From positions 62,001-126,000 of the forward strand of contig JAQGEQ010000054.1 in assembly GCA_034620365.1 (NCBI GenBank): a stretch of DNA of 64,000 nt, given 5' to 3'. Shown in pieces: positions 35,501 to 48,425 of the stretch. This DNA comes from Pegea sp. RAD2-039 (Eukaryota; Chordata; Thaliacea; Salpida; Salpidae). The number at the start of each line of letters is the position of its first letter. Positions within the stretch are counted from its first letter, which is position 1. Made by a program: the position numbers and the translations under genes. The notes beneath the pieces were generated by a model. The model did no database searches and was not told where the DNA came from. It saw nothing but the letters and a program-made list of their open reading frames with translations.

Positions 35501-38500
35501 AGTATTCTTTATTTTAGATAGTTTATTTTTTGATATTCTTATCTACCACTTTCTTAAGTAATAATCATTTTATTTTTTCTTATTAATTATTACCTAAAAA
35601 AGTTATTTACAATTTATAAAAGTTCTTATATACTTTTGCAAACTAATTAATTTCATAATAATTCAGTAAATTTTGATGTATTTTTTCATTGACTAAGCAG
35701 TTCTTACTTTCTTAAATTTAAATAATGTATTCTTTTAATTGAAGGTAAATATTTAATTACATTTATTCTTTGAAAAATTTCTCATTAGAGTTATTTAAAG
35801 AACGATTATACAGCTTTAAAAAATGTATTTTCTTTCTTCAACAGCAATGATAGAAAAAAGTTTATTTTTTAATTGAAAACTGTTTTAGATGCTCTCTTGC
35901 AAAAATTTTTAAAATACTTAAAAAGTTGAAAAACACAAAGTTAAACCCAGAAAGAAAAATTGTGAATAAGGGAAATATTTTAAGACAATTTTACTATTTA
36001 AAGCTGTTTATCTGATTTTATTGAAATTTAAATTATTTAAAAGTTACATTTATACATTCTTGAAATTTCTTTGCCTGAGTATTTGAAAAATGTTAATATC
36101 ATAGACCAAACAATTTTTATACAGCCTTCAATAGTTTACTCTTTGAGATATTTTACTTAAAAAAACATTATAAAAGTTTTTTTTTTATTTTAGATTTATT
36201 CTTTATTCATATTTTGTTATTTTTTGCATCAAAGTTTTTCTAGTTTCATTTTAAGCAGACTAAATCTATATGTTAGTATATATATCATTTATAAATAAAT
36301 ATTATTAGAAGCGTTTTAAAAACAACTTATCAGGGAATAAAATAGTTTATGGACATTAGCCAGAAACTATTTTTGTATTAGGTAGCCAAATTTCATTTTC
36401 AGTAGATAAACTGTTTTTAAACTATTTATAACTTTTTTTTCCGTTGGATTCTTTTAAAAGTGAACAAACTAAGATAATAATAAGCAGATTTTATTTAATG
36501 AGATAAGTTTTAATATATTTATAAGAAAATTTTATTAAAACAAATACTCACAGGTATTTTAATGTTTTTAAATTTTTGGTTTTAGATAGCCAAAAAGAAA
36601 CATTTTAGATAAAAGTTTCTTAGAATTAATTATGATTATCAGATATTTGCAAAAATTCCCTATTTATAGAACAGCTTATACTAAAATTACTTTTAAAAGC
36701 CACTTAAATAGTTATTGTGTAACAATTTTCCACGCAAATAAGTTCTTAAAATATTTCAAATATTGTTCAACTTATAATTAAAATATTCAACGAATGCTGA
36801 GTTTAAGTTATCGTCGTTCAAAGAATTTCTTCTTTTATAAATATTAGCTCAAATTGATTTATTTATAAACAAAAAAAATTTTAATTTAGTTTGGTTCACA
36901 AAGTTATGATTAGTTTTGAAAGTTTATATTAATTAATTAAATTTAGTTAATTATAAAAAGCTGCTTACAATTAAAAAATGGATTTATTTAAATCTTGCGT
37001 GAAAAAACAATTAATAAATTACAATATGGACCTAAAAACAAAATTTATTAATTCTACAATAAAAATTAAACTAAAAAATATTATTATTATATGTGATAAA
37101 TGTTTTTATCATTGGTTGAATATTTCATAAATCATTTTTTTTCTTTGGTAATAAATAAAGTTTTTCTGGTTTAAAGGATGATAAAATATAAATTGTTTAA
37201 ATATAACCCAGATAAGAACTTATTGCAATTTAAGAAAGTTGTACAAAATAATAATAACAGCATTATTTTTAATATTATTGTAAAGAGCTAAAGGTTGTAA
37301 AAGTTGTTTGTAACAGTTTTATTATCATGAAATTTTATTTAGCATCAATTGATTTAAAGCTTAACCCTTCTTTTTATAAAAATATATTTAAACTATTTTG
37401 AATCTTGATATTTTTTTATCATGAAAGTTGGTTTGGTAAGCTCCTTCAGTTTTTTATTGTGTTAATGTTTTATACTAGTATTAGATACTTTATTTAAAAT
37501 TATAAATATTTTCTATAGATGTGTTTACATAAAAATTGTTTTTGAATATCTTCTAACCATATCTCCAGTAATAGAAGCTGTCTATAATAGTTTTGAAGTT
37601 AAAGCTTTTCTAGATTTTTTATTTTGAAATTTAAAGGATTTTGCTTGAAAATATTTAAAAAAACATTAGACGTTTTTACACAATTAAATCAAAAAAGTTT
37701 AGATTTGAAGTTTTCAAAAATAGCTCTAAACTATATTTTCTAAATCACAATCTTTTGATAATTGTTTTTAACCGTAAACCCGCCAAATTATACCACCCAC
37801 AAAAGCTGGGAATTTTTTACGTTTGTTGCAATAAACTAAATTAAGTTTTAATATATTCCAATTTTTGTTTTGTTATTTTAAATGTTGTATAATACAAAAC
37901 TAAGCTTTTTTGATTTGCTTTATATTAAATTTTTTTATGTTTATTCAAGATCTTAATCGATGTTATTGTTTAGTTTTATAAAATAGAAAATTATTTATAA
38001 CCAATCAAGTTTATCTGATTTTATTGTCAAATATTTACTGAATTATTAAATTTTAGAAAAACTTTGTAAAGTGCTTACAAAATCAACAAACTTAAATTTA
38101 TAAGTTACAAACTTTCGCTGATAGATTTAAAAAAATTATTTATTTATTAATGTATATCTATTATTTGAAATAGTGTTCTTAGTTGTTCAGATATTAGTTA
38201 AATTTGTTTTTTATTTACTTCTTATTGTAAATTTCTTAATTTAATAATTTATCAACAAAACATTGCGCAATAAAAAAAAATTAATCTATTTATAAATTAA
38301 TTTCTAAACAATTGAATAACGCCATTTTGTAGCTAATTAGTTATTTGTATACAATATATAAAATATAATTAAGAGTTTTTTTTTACAGTAAATAAATAAA
38401 AAAGTTTTTACTAAAGTATGATTTAATTTTAATAAATTTTCATATATATCAATATATCAACATACACTCTGATTTAAAAATCTTCTTTATATTTTAAATT

Positions 38501-39660
38501 ATGAAGTTAAAATATCTTAGTTAATATAATATTTCTGTAAATTAATTTTAGCAAATTTTGTTTATTAAGAAATATATTTAGCTATTTAAACGTTTTTTGT
38601 TGTTGAATCACATATCTATAAGATAAGTTATTTATAGTTAATATTTAGATGATAAACTAACTATTATCTGATTTTAAATTTTGAACATTAGGTTGGCCAT
38701 AATTTTGTTTAACTTATATGAACATTAATAAAATTATTTCAAGCTATATAGTATAAAAAGTCCTAATACTTATGTTTGCTTACAATTTTAACTTATTAGT
38801 TTTATATTTACTTGTTTAAGCTACTTAATTAAACTAATTAATTAATAATTATTTTTAATTATAATTAAAGTAAATAGATAGTTCTTGAAAAATTTAAATA
38901 TATTATTTTTTCTTTGTAGCTATATATTTGCTTGTTATTTTATGATATTTTGATATTAACAACAACAATATTTTTATTTCTTGTCAAATTAAGGTAGGAA
39001 ATATTTTGATTGTAAGAAATTTGCATTTTTTTGCAATGTTTATCACAACTCATTTTTATTTTGTAGCTTTAAATTCTTGTTAAGATTGTTTTTAATTTAC
39101 AACTTAATGTAATCTTAATGTTTCTTAGACTAATTCATAGATTATTTCCCTTTTTCTTTTATATGTTTAGAAAGAAGTTTATCTTAGTGTTTTGAAGTTT
39201 GAGTCTAAAGTTTTAATTTATATTTATTACAAATATTTATTTTTTTATATTATGTTTTATTTAAAATATCAAATAAACATCTGAAAAAAACTTATAACTA
39301 GTTCTGAATGTTTTATTTCTGTTTTAGTGTAACTAATTATATCTTATTTAAGAACTTTTTAATTTGATTATTTCTTGTTTATTGATTTTATAAAAGTAAT
39401 AATGACTTTGTAATTTTTTAGTAAAGTTTTTTCACTAAGTGATTGCTTAATTATCAAGAATTATTTTCTTAAGATTTGTAAAAATTATTTGTAAAAAAAC
39501 ATTTTGAGTTAGACAATATCTCTAAACTAAAACTTGTTTTTATCAATATAAAACATAATTTATTTTCACTGAAAAATATTTTTCCTTTTACCAAAAACAT
39601 CTAAAAATATTTTTCTAGTTGAACTTTTTGTGTTACTTCAAAAGTCATGAATAAGTGGTG

Positions 39661-42600
39661 ATGGAATCTAGCTTAGATGTTCTATCTCAAGCAGCTAGCT
39701 TTGTAGAGAGTCAGGAAGAAAGAGGTGAGAAAAGTTCTGCTGAATTGACAATTGTTAATGAAAACAGAATGTCAAGACATCAGTGTCAATGTAAGTCGTC
39801 TCATTTTCATCTTTTGCTAGCTAATCAATCATAGCTTCTTATGTCAGCAAATTTTTATTATTTTAGTTTAAACTGAATTAAACTAATTTTTTAGTCCGTT
39901 TTTAATTTAAACAGTTTTTAACAATAAAAATAAACAAAATATTTTCTTGGAATTTCTGAAAATTGTTTTCTGTTTCGCTCAAAAATTCTCACATCGAAAC
40001 TTTGGTTAGGCTTATAAATGCCTGCTATATAATGGTTTTGTTGAGCGTTTGAAAGAGGCTGAATTGAAAAGTTTTTTCGTGTAATATACAAACAGAATAT
40101 ATTTGTCGAATTTTCTTTTGATAGTAGATTAAGTTTTTATTTACAGTGTAGTTTTTCAATGACTGAAGAGCGCTTAAAGAAATTTCTCTAACTTATTAAC
40201 AACAGAAAACTAATTTAAACAATTTGATGATAAATTTGTGATGGTTTTTTTATCGCCGTATGCCCTTATAGGGAATTACTGCGTCAAAAATTGCTCGTTT
40301 GTAAGTATATACAAAATGACTGATTATTAAGTAATCTGTTTGTGTTTTTTGATAACTTTTTTGCCTTATATTTATCTAAGCAAAAACTGAATCAGTTTTA
40401 GGTCTATATCTAGACACCATTTATCAATAGACTTCTATCTTATCTTATTTTCACTTATCTTCTAATTAAACTAAATGTAAAGTTCATAAAAAAACTGAGC
40501 TTTGGTGGTTACAAAGCCCGGTACTTCTGTCATATACAAAAAAGTCCTCTTTCAATGTCTAATCGTCCAAAACTCCTTCTATCACATTTAATTGGATGGT
40601 TTATTTTGGCAAAGTACTTATCAAGCATACTAGTTTTGATGTTACTGAACGTTTAGAACCGCGCAAAAAGTGATAATAAGTTGAGATTTTATCTACTGAC
40701 AAATGTTTATTTGAAATTCAATTTCAACAGTTTGAAGCTATTTTATTTTGAATGTTTCACATACAAACCTCTCAACCAACACATTAAATCCAAATTGTCA
40801 ATTTAATTTTATTTATCAAGGCTTCGATCATTTCTCTACTCGCTAGTTCTCTCTCGTGCATGGACTGTAACAACTCTTGCTGAATATTTTTCAGTTTAAT
40901 ACTAACTTTTTTATCATCTTTTCAAACTTAACTATTTAAGATAGATATTTCGATAAATTTTATTTTCAGATTTGATTGGCCAATCAGATTTCAGATAACG
41001 ATCTGATGACATTTTCAGTAACTAAATATTTTTCTACAATTTCAAGTTAGATTTAATCTATGACGTCATCGACACTAGAACTTCCTTGTCATCTTCTTTC
41101 TATTGTAAATGTTTGAACGAATTGAACTTTGATAGAAACTCATTTTGTCGCCGTCCTGGCTTCGAGAAGTTCCCTAAACTTCCCTATGATCTTTGAGAGA
41201 TCTGTTTGAGCTCATCTCTATGACGTCATTGCATCTATCTTTTAATTTTTATTTTATTTTAATGTTAATCTCAAAACTTCCAGCGGATTTTTTTTGCAAT
41301 TGTTCATTAAATCTGATCTTTTTGATTTTAAAGATTTTTGATCTTTTCCGTTTTTTTGCTTCTTTTCATTTTTACAAAACAAATGAAGTTGAAACAACTT
41401 TTCATCATTTATAACTCGAGCTTTTGTGAAATTATTTGATTTTATCAAACTAAAATGAAACTAAAGTAGTTGAAACACTAGAGAGTCATCCCTATATCCT
41501 CCATCAACACCTTTTAGTGTTTTTCATCAAATTTTATTTGATAAAAACTGATTCAATTTTGAAACCAAATTCTGAATTTTTATCAAATTTTTACATTTAA
41601 CTTTGAAACAATGAAACGTTTCTAGCCATAGTTTACACGAATAATTCAATTTATTCTCAACCAATTCAAAGTACTTGGGACATTATGGCGTTTTTCAAGT
41701 AATACCCATTCAAATATGATTTAGCCGAATATGGCTTTTAATTACTTCAATCAATACTGTTAAAAAATTTGTTGAAATCGAAAATCTTTTTATAGAGGCT
41801 AATTTACATATTGCCTGCATCTGACAACACCCTTCCAGATGGCCATCACTCACAATGACGTCATCGCGTCGAACACTCGATTTCCGAAGCTCGATATCTT
41901 TGACAAATATTCAATATTGACAATTACCAAACCACGTGACATCTGCTGTTACCGAAAAGCTGTAGAGCTAATTTGTTCTATTTGTAAAATGTCTCTGAGA
42001 GGTTTTTGTTGATATTTTCTGGTTGATATTTCTTCAACTAACTTGCGACTACAAACCTAATACTTGTCCAACTAAACCCCAGCCTCTATTTCCTGTCCTG
42101 TCTCAATTGATTAATTACTTATTTTGATTGTAGTTAGCTTGTTGTTAAATAGTTCACCAAATGTTTACAAAACTTCCTACTCCTCCCTACCTTCTTCTAC
42201 AACCTCTCTCCGATCCAAACTCTTTCTCATCATAATCACATTTCTAAACCTTCCTAAGAACAAATAAACAGTTCAGTTTGAAGGTTTGCAAATCACGTGA
42301 CACCATGTCATGTCAGTGGAGCCCGCAGGCCTTTATCCTCTCTTTTATCGCTCAAATCTCTTCTTTCGGATGAGAGAAGAAACGTTAAACTATTGAGGCA
42401 TGTAAACCAGCAGTGGTAGAGAGAAGCAGACTCAGCTGCGTTTGTTATGGTCTCTAGATCAGGTTCTTGAGTTATTTGAAAAGATTAGATGAAGAAGAGA
42501 AATTAGTTTCAATTAATTCACTTTAAGATGAACAGTTTTTAGTTGGAGTTGAGTTTTTAGCTTGTTTGAAAATTGTTGGAAAGTAAATAACTTGATCGAC

Positions 42601-45600
42601 TCAAAATTTGCAAATGGCGATGAACAAGTTGAATTTTTTGCTGAACGAGTTTTTCTATTTTTAATTATTTTATTTTGCTTTTGCTTAAAAGTAATTATTT
42701 TTCTATTTTCTACTTTAATTACATAAAACTACAAATTTTTTAAGATTAAAATATCGATTAATAAGGTTGTAGTGAAAGTTTAAACATTAATTTGTAAAAG
42801 GCAGCTTTGAATTAAACTTGACGGGATTTGAATGCTTCAGTCCCGGCCAAATTGATTAAAATTCTTTGATTAGTGCTGGAAGGTTTATTATTACAGCAAG
42901 CGTAAAAGTTACAATTTATTATTTTGATATAGATAAAGATAAGAAAACTGTTCCTGTCTACTCTTGTAGACGTTTTAGTAAAGATGTTATCAGCAACCGG
43001 AAACTTCTGATTAATCCTAAGTAATCTCCAAGTGAAGTTTCGTTCTTGACATGAAAGAAGATCTTTATCATCTTTAAAGGATCTTCAAAGAGCTTCAAAT
43101 CACAAACAAATAAATTTCTTTCATCAACTTTCTGTAATTTGTTGAGTACTTCTACAAGCTACTCGAGTTGAACTTTTATATGATGACTTATCTTGAAACA
43201 GTAAAGTCCTTCAGTTAGTTTCCTCTCTTTTATTACAAGTTGTTTGAAATTTGCAGACAACAAAATGTCTTTCTAGCCTCGTTCATGATTCTCTGTTAGT
43301 TTCAAAACTAAATCTTATTAATCATTTCAAACTATCTGATCTTTCACACGATTTATGTTTGTGTCTTTTAGATATATCAATTCAAATTTAGTTGAGATGA
43401 AACATCAATTTGTTCAACTCTTCTTCAGTTAAATACAAGTTCTATTTTTTTCTCTTCATTTTTCTCAAACTTCTTGAAAATTACTTTGAAATCAGACTGA
43501 AGAGTTGAAGTTGATCTCAATCCACTAACAAACCAATCTACAAATTCAAACTTGCCACTTTTTTACATGGAATAAGGAATATTTTCTATTTAGAAATTCT
43601 TGTTGATAAAGTGAAATAATTATTGAAAATATTATTGTTGAAAATAAACTTTATGTTTAATAAACTTTTTTATCTTTTTTATCAGTTTATTTTACATTGA
43701 TAACAAATTTTCATTACAGCTAAAACCTTATCATTTCAAGTAGGCTTTTGTACAAATCCAAGCAGAGGTCTTTTGTAGCTAATATTTTTAACTGTCAGCT
43801 ATTTTAATCTGCTTTTTTGCATTTTTGTTTATTTATTTATAATTTTTCCTTCAATTTTATTGATAATAAACTTGAAACAGTTTTGTAGACAATTTTTTTT
43901 CTTTTCTTTTTCAGTAAAACTGACTTGAAACTTTTTCTACTTAAATTTTTTGCTTGACATTAAATCGATATTTAGTAAGTTTGACGATTAATTAAATTCC
44001 ATCTAATTATTTTATGATTACTTCAACTTTATGTTAATTTAAAACTTTCTGTACAGTTTCTAAATATAGAAAAGCAACATTTTTTACTGCTTATTTCAAC
44101 TTATTATTGATAATAACTTTTCAGACTTTAAACATGTTTTTCCTATTTTTTCTCACTTCATAACAAATTGTTCATGGAATTTTCCATAAGTACTTTTTTC
44201 TTCTTTTATAATTACCGCTTTACTTTTGATTTAAGTTGTTAAGAGACCGGTTTAAGGAACTTTTAACTTTTATTTGATTTTTATTCGACAGTCACCAGCA
44301 GTTTTCAATTATTTGTATTAAAAATAGAAATTGTTTTTTTATATTTCAATAAATATTTGTCACCAATAAGTTGTTACTAGTTAAATTTAAAGCAATAAAA
44401 GTTGAGTTCTATTCAGCCAGCCATATATTTTTATCTATTTGTTTCAATAATTTTTCGATTTTATTTAACAAATGTTGACATTATCAACAGCCAATCAAAA
44501 ACTTTTTTATCTTCAACAGATTATTTTTTTAAATAATTTATTCTTTCTTTAATTTACAGTTTCAAAAGATAACTCAAGCAAGACACCAGAGGAAGTAGTT
44601 GACGTCATGTCAACTAATCGACCATCATCCAACCAAAACGGTTCAAAAACACCATCAACCATCACAACACCAACGGTTAACCAATCACACCATTTCTTTC
44701 AACAACCATTAAGTAGTGCTCACCAACAAATACTTCGATTTCGACCAGATCTTGCAACAAACCCATCAGTATCATCATCACCAGCAGCAGCCAACCCTCC
44801 TGATTACAACTTTGCTCATTACTCTTTCAACTCTCCAGTAGCAGCAGCAGCAGTGGCGAACTACGCGCACGCGATGGCTTCTGCAAATGGGTCGTTGTAC
44901 CCTTATTTCACACCAGTCTACTGCCCACCATTCCTACCTAACGAAGCTCTGCACCTTGAAATGCAGCAAATAATCGAAAGACAACGACAACAGCAAGCCA
45001 AACACGTTACAACATCTTCATCACCTTCAACAGGCTTCCAGATCCCTCCTGTAGCGACTTATCCTCTTCTATACCAACTCCCACATCCTTCAGCACACCC
45101 ACGCCCCGGATTATTAGCTCAAAACATCCCGAATCTTCAGGACATTCAGCAAGCAGCAGCTGCGATGGTCTTCAATCAGCAAATGAGCTCCTATGGACTC
45201 CATCATCCACTCGGAGTTCATCCTGCATCTTCAGAGGCAAATGATAAATCCAAGATGATGCAGGCTCCTTTCTTGCTTCCGCCCCACTCTAATATGTATT
45301 TAGGCAACACGATCACTCCAACATCATCTTCATCTGATCCCAATGCAGCTGATAAAGATTCTAATCGCATCCCAGAAGTTCCCCATCAACCTTCTTATGA
45401 CGTCATGTCGAAGTATAGAGAGAAAAGCCCTTTGGAGCGCCGCGAGCAACCTGTGGACCTCCACAAACGTCAATTGGCCCCACATACTATCCACCAGGAC
45501 AACTATTCATCTTCAAATGGGGCACAGAAGATACAGCGACCTACAGCCCTGACCCCGACCACCACAAACTACGCCATGAAGGAAGAAAACACGAGCTCAC

Positions 45601-48016
45601 CAGTTGTGATCAACGGGACCCAGAAATCGTGGAGGAACGGCCAAAAGTGAGTCTTGACTTCTTGCATTATCTTCCCATGATCATCTTCATGTTCACTCAA
45701 ACGTGACGGCAAAACAACATAGTTTGTTCCGCTCTGTTAAAATCAGCCAATCAGCGAATACTTCGACGTCTAAACGACTTTTCATCTCTTTGTTGTAGAT
45801 ATCAAAGAGCAAGTCCTTCAATTCATCGTGAAAGCGCGGTTATGACGTCACCAGCACCTCCTAGTAATCGAAGTTCTCGAAGTCTACCATCATCACCAAC
45901 ATCCGGGAACCAGAAACGAAATCTCTCGACTGAAAGACCTTCTCCACCACCTCACCCTCCACCTCCATATGAACATCATATCACCCATAAACCAAAAGCT
46001 TTCAGTAATAACGGTCACATGACCTCCGAACCGCGCCATGTGACCTCCGAACCGCGCCACGTGACTTCCGAACCGCGCCACGTGACTTCCGAACCGCGCC
46101 ACGTGACTTCCGAACCGCGCCATGTGACCTCCGAACCGCGCCACGTGACCGCCGAACCGCGCCACGTGACTTCCGAATCACGTCACAGCGCTCCACAGCC
46201 CGCTGCGTTTCATCCAACAACCAGAAAAAGTCCTAAACCTGAACGACGTCCCAAAACTCCGCCCCAACGACCTCAAATTCCCTACTTGATGCCCTCTAAC
46301 TCATTTGGACCCTTACCAAATTTCGCCCCATCAATGGGCCCTAATACAATACTTCCTAATCCTCTACAACACTCCGTCAATCGAAACCTCAACCCCACAG
46401 AAGTGAGTGACGTCATGGCCTGTATGACGTCATCAACGATGATGTGTTTCAGCAGGCGGCGTTGATAGCAGCGATGATGAATAATCCTCATCTCAGATTT
46501 CAAGATCCAGCTTCTTTCTATGTCCAAAATCTCTTCCGGACTCAACTCAAGGTTCGAGATCGCGCGCTTCACTGCCAACGATGACGTCATGTCCGTTTTC
46601 ACTTGTTAACTTCTGATAACATTTTCATCACGTCATCGGAGCAGCTGATTAAAGTGATGACGTCATAAATCTAATCTCTTATTTGTCAAACTTGCTTCTG
46701 TTACCAAGTCACGCGCTTTCCTCGTTTCTATGGCAACCAACTCGCTTTTGCTTCACTGATTTTTATGAACCTTTTTGCAGGAGCCCCAAACGATGAAAAA
46801 CATCGCAACGTCGCCCAATGTGCCCCTACGGAAACCCCAATCACCTCCGAAGCCATTCACTTCTCATGAAAGCGCGAAGAGCGAATCATCGATGCTGAAA
46901 CCTCATCATCATAACAATGACGCGACTCGTATCATCAATAGCTTCACGTCTCAACCACCTCGCGTCAACTATCGCATGTCTCATAAAAGCGACGAAAACG
47001 CGATGAAGCGGAAGTTGCCCCCAGCAACGGCTCCCTACTCTCATTTTATGTCCTCGTTATCTTCGGATCATTTTCAATCCAATTATATGAAGAAGCCGAA
47101 GAAGCATTCTGCTGGTAAGTTCGGTTGCCAAGGAAGACGCGATATGTCGCGATTTAGTTGGTTTCCGCCGAGCACGTGTCTCACATTCTCTTTCTCCTTA
47201 CTTGTTATGACGTCATGATCAACCGAAGCCGTGACATCACGCTCCATTGACTTTATTCATTTTTGTGAATTCGACGACGCGATTTGGGAATTTCCCTTTG
47301 AGTTAAAAGCGTTTGCCAATGACGTCATCAACAAGTCGATAATCGCTAATCGCGTTTCACACCTGTGCTGACGTCATCACTAACTGGACACGATGAAGAC
47401 TTCCGATTCTCGATTTATTTCATCGTTTTTATAACGTCAGCGACGCTCTAATCACGATCCAATAATCCCCTTTTTCTCAGCGGGGATTCCCGCCTCCTCC
47501 TCCCGCCACTTACGCCTAATTTTACCGATGTCGTTAACATGCGATGACGCCGCGAATCGCGCTTTCAATATCGACGCTAATGACGTCATTACTCGCAGAC
47601 TCAGCCGATGTTGATGAACACTTTCGGCGCTCTCTGGGACCCGATTACGCTTCAGAACACCTTAAGTCGCGTCCCCACCATCTACCATTACGTCATGACG
47701 TCAGCAATGCGACAAGCAGCAACGGTGTAGTGACGATGACGTCATCACATTCAGGCGCAAGCGACGCGGTGGCCGATGTTGAGGCTCATTTCACCAAATC
47801 CCTCGGTCCTTTTTGGAAGAACTTGAAGGAAACTGATCCAGGTGCCCCAAAAACTCCAAATTCGCCGCCTCAAGGTCAGTTTGCTGATGACGTCATCGCG
47901 CGCTCACTTCTCGATTTATAGCTGCACCGTTAGTAGCGACACCACCAACTGAATCGCGGAATTCTGACGCAAAGTCACCAACTTCCATCAAGAACGGATC
48001 TGATCATCGCGAGTGA
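39661..48016 (+). CDS. VGLL4: VGLL4 / Tgi-type TEAD co-repressor
   Basis: Nuclear cofactor that binds TEAD/Scalloped through Tondu (TDU) motifs and competes with YAP. Seven coding exons: 39661-39790, 44560-45646, 45799-46402, 46453-46551, 46781-47114, 47599-47874, 47922-48016; 2625 nt, 874 residues, all junctions in frame. The N-terminus MESSLDVLSQAASFVES matches the vertebrate VGLL4 start. The two TDU motifs lie together in one exon near the C-terminus: VDEHFRRSLG (about 756-765) and VEAHFTKSLGPFWKNLK (about 812-828), the same order and spacing style as VGLL4. Between these is a long low-complexity region: poly-Ala and Gln patches, proline-rich stretches and an eight-copy seven-residue repeat. 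At 874 residues it is about three times human VGLL4 (about 290). The first intron is 4.8 kb; the others are short. Identity is firm; the start is supported by the conserved N-terminus. Confidence 0.94.
39791..44559 (+). other. VGLL4 intron 1 (4.8 kb)
   Basis: The only long intron of the gene, between GTAAGT at 39791 and TTTACAG at 44559. It has no coding signal. It holds TGACGTCA palindromes near 41061, 41220 and 41859 and is less AT-rich around 41.0-42.4 kb than the flanks, which makes that stretch the best guess for an intronic enhancer or alternative promoter (inference). Confidence 0.6.
46016..46183 (+). repeat. 21-base coding repeat with phased CACGTG sites in VGLL4
   Basis: Eight in-frame units of 21 bases encode HVTSEPR. 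Five units (3, 4, 5, 7, 8) start with a perfect CACGTG E-box; the others have one-base variants. The frame is open on the minus strand as well, but only as a by-product of the repeat. Confidence 0.92.
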
Positions 48017-48165
48017 CGTCATCATCGCGCGCTTCTACTGTGTCGTGACCAGTGAAGCGAAACCGCTGCTGCCATCTTTATCGATGTCTGTAAATAGCGC
48101 CAAATTCCGTCCACCAGTGACGTCATCGACGCCATATATGACTAGATGATTGTGACGTCATACTC
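46400..48165. promoter_or_regulatory. Cluster of TGACGTCA (CRE-type) palindromes
   Basis: The exact palindrome TGACGTCA occurs at least 13 times in under 1.8 kb across introns, exons and the 3' UTR of VGLL4, for example near 46410, 46427, 46585, 46666, 47210, 47319, 47368, 47581, 47698, 47739, 47887, 48014, 48118 and 48153. About one chance copy per 65 kb is expected at even base composition, and fewer in AT-rich DNA. It equals the CREB/ATF consensus, but it is also common in the CSPP1 and 68-exon genes, so it may be a genome-wide word rather than a VGLL4 control element. Confidence 0.6.
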
Positions 48166-48419
48166 ACTTATGCAGCGCGCTGTTAGGTCGATTTTGCCTT
48201 CCACCAACCACTAGATGGTGCTCGTTTGCATATTCAAAATGTTAAGGGTATATGTTGTGTGACGAAAACGCGCGTCTTCATCTGATCTTCATCTAATCTT
48301 GGTGCAGAAAATTGTTTGTTCAACATCTTTATGTGTCTTACTGTGTCGATTGTTACCGGATCGAGCAAATTTTACTTCGCCTGCCGACTTTGAACGTCTC
48401 AAATCCGGTCAATCTCGCA

Positions 48420-48425
48420 AATAAA
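48420..48425 (+). terminator. Possible VGLL4 poly(A) signal
   Basis: AATAAA about 400 bases after the VGLL4 stop, at the end of the less AT-rich 3' flank that also carries TGACGTCA sites. The drop to AT-rich DNA after about 48.5 kb fits the end of the transcript. Confidence 0.4.

Larger units (their letters stand above)
32137..39660. other. 7.5-kb AT-rich region between divergent MOB and VGLL4 genes
   Basis: Long AT-rich DNA without a supportable exon, apart from two SINE tail fragments at its left end. It contains the promoters of both flanking genes, which point away from each other. I see no tandem repeat, no CpG-rich island and no RNA gene. One perfect TEAD-type word (ggaatgtg) occurs near 35262, which is expected by chance over this length. 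Confidence 0.5.

Noticed and set aside
45893..46220. Minus-strand Arg/Gly-rich frames opposite the HVTSEPR repeat
   Set aside because: Antisense shadows of the VGLL4 exon; no start context or splice signals, and the plus-strand reading is fixed by conserved VGLL4 motifs.
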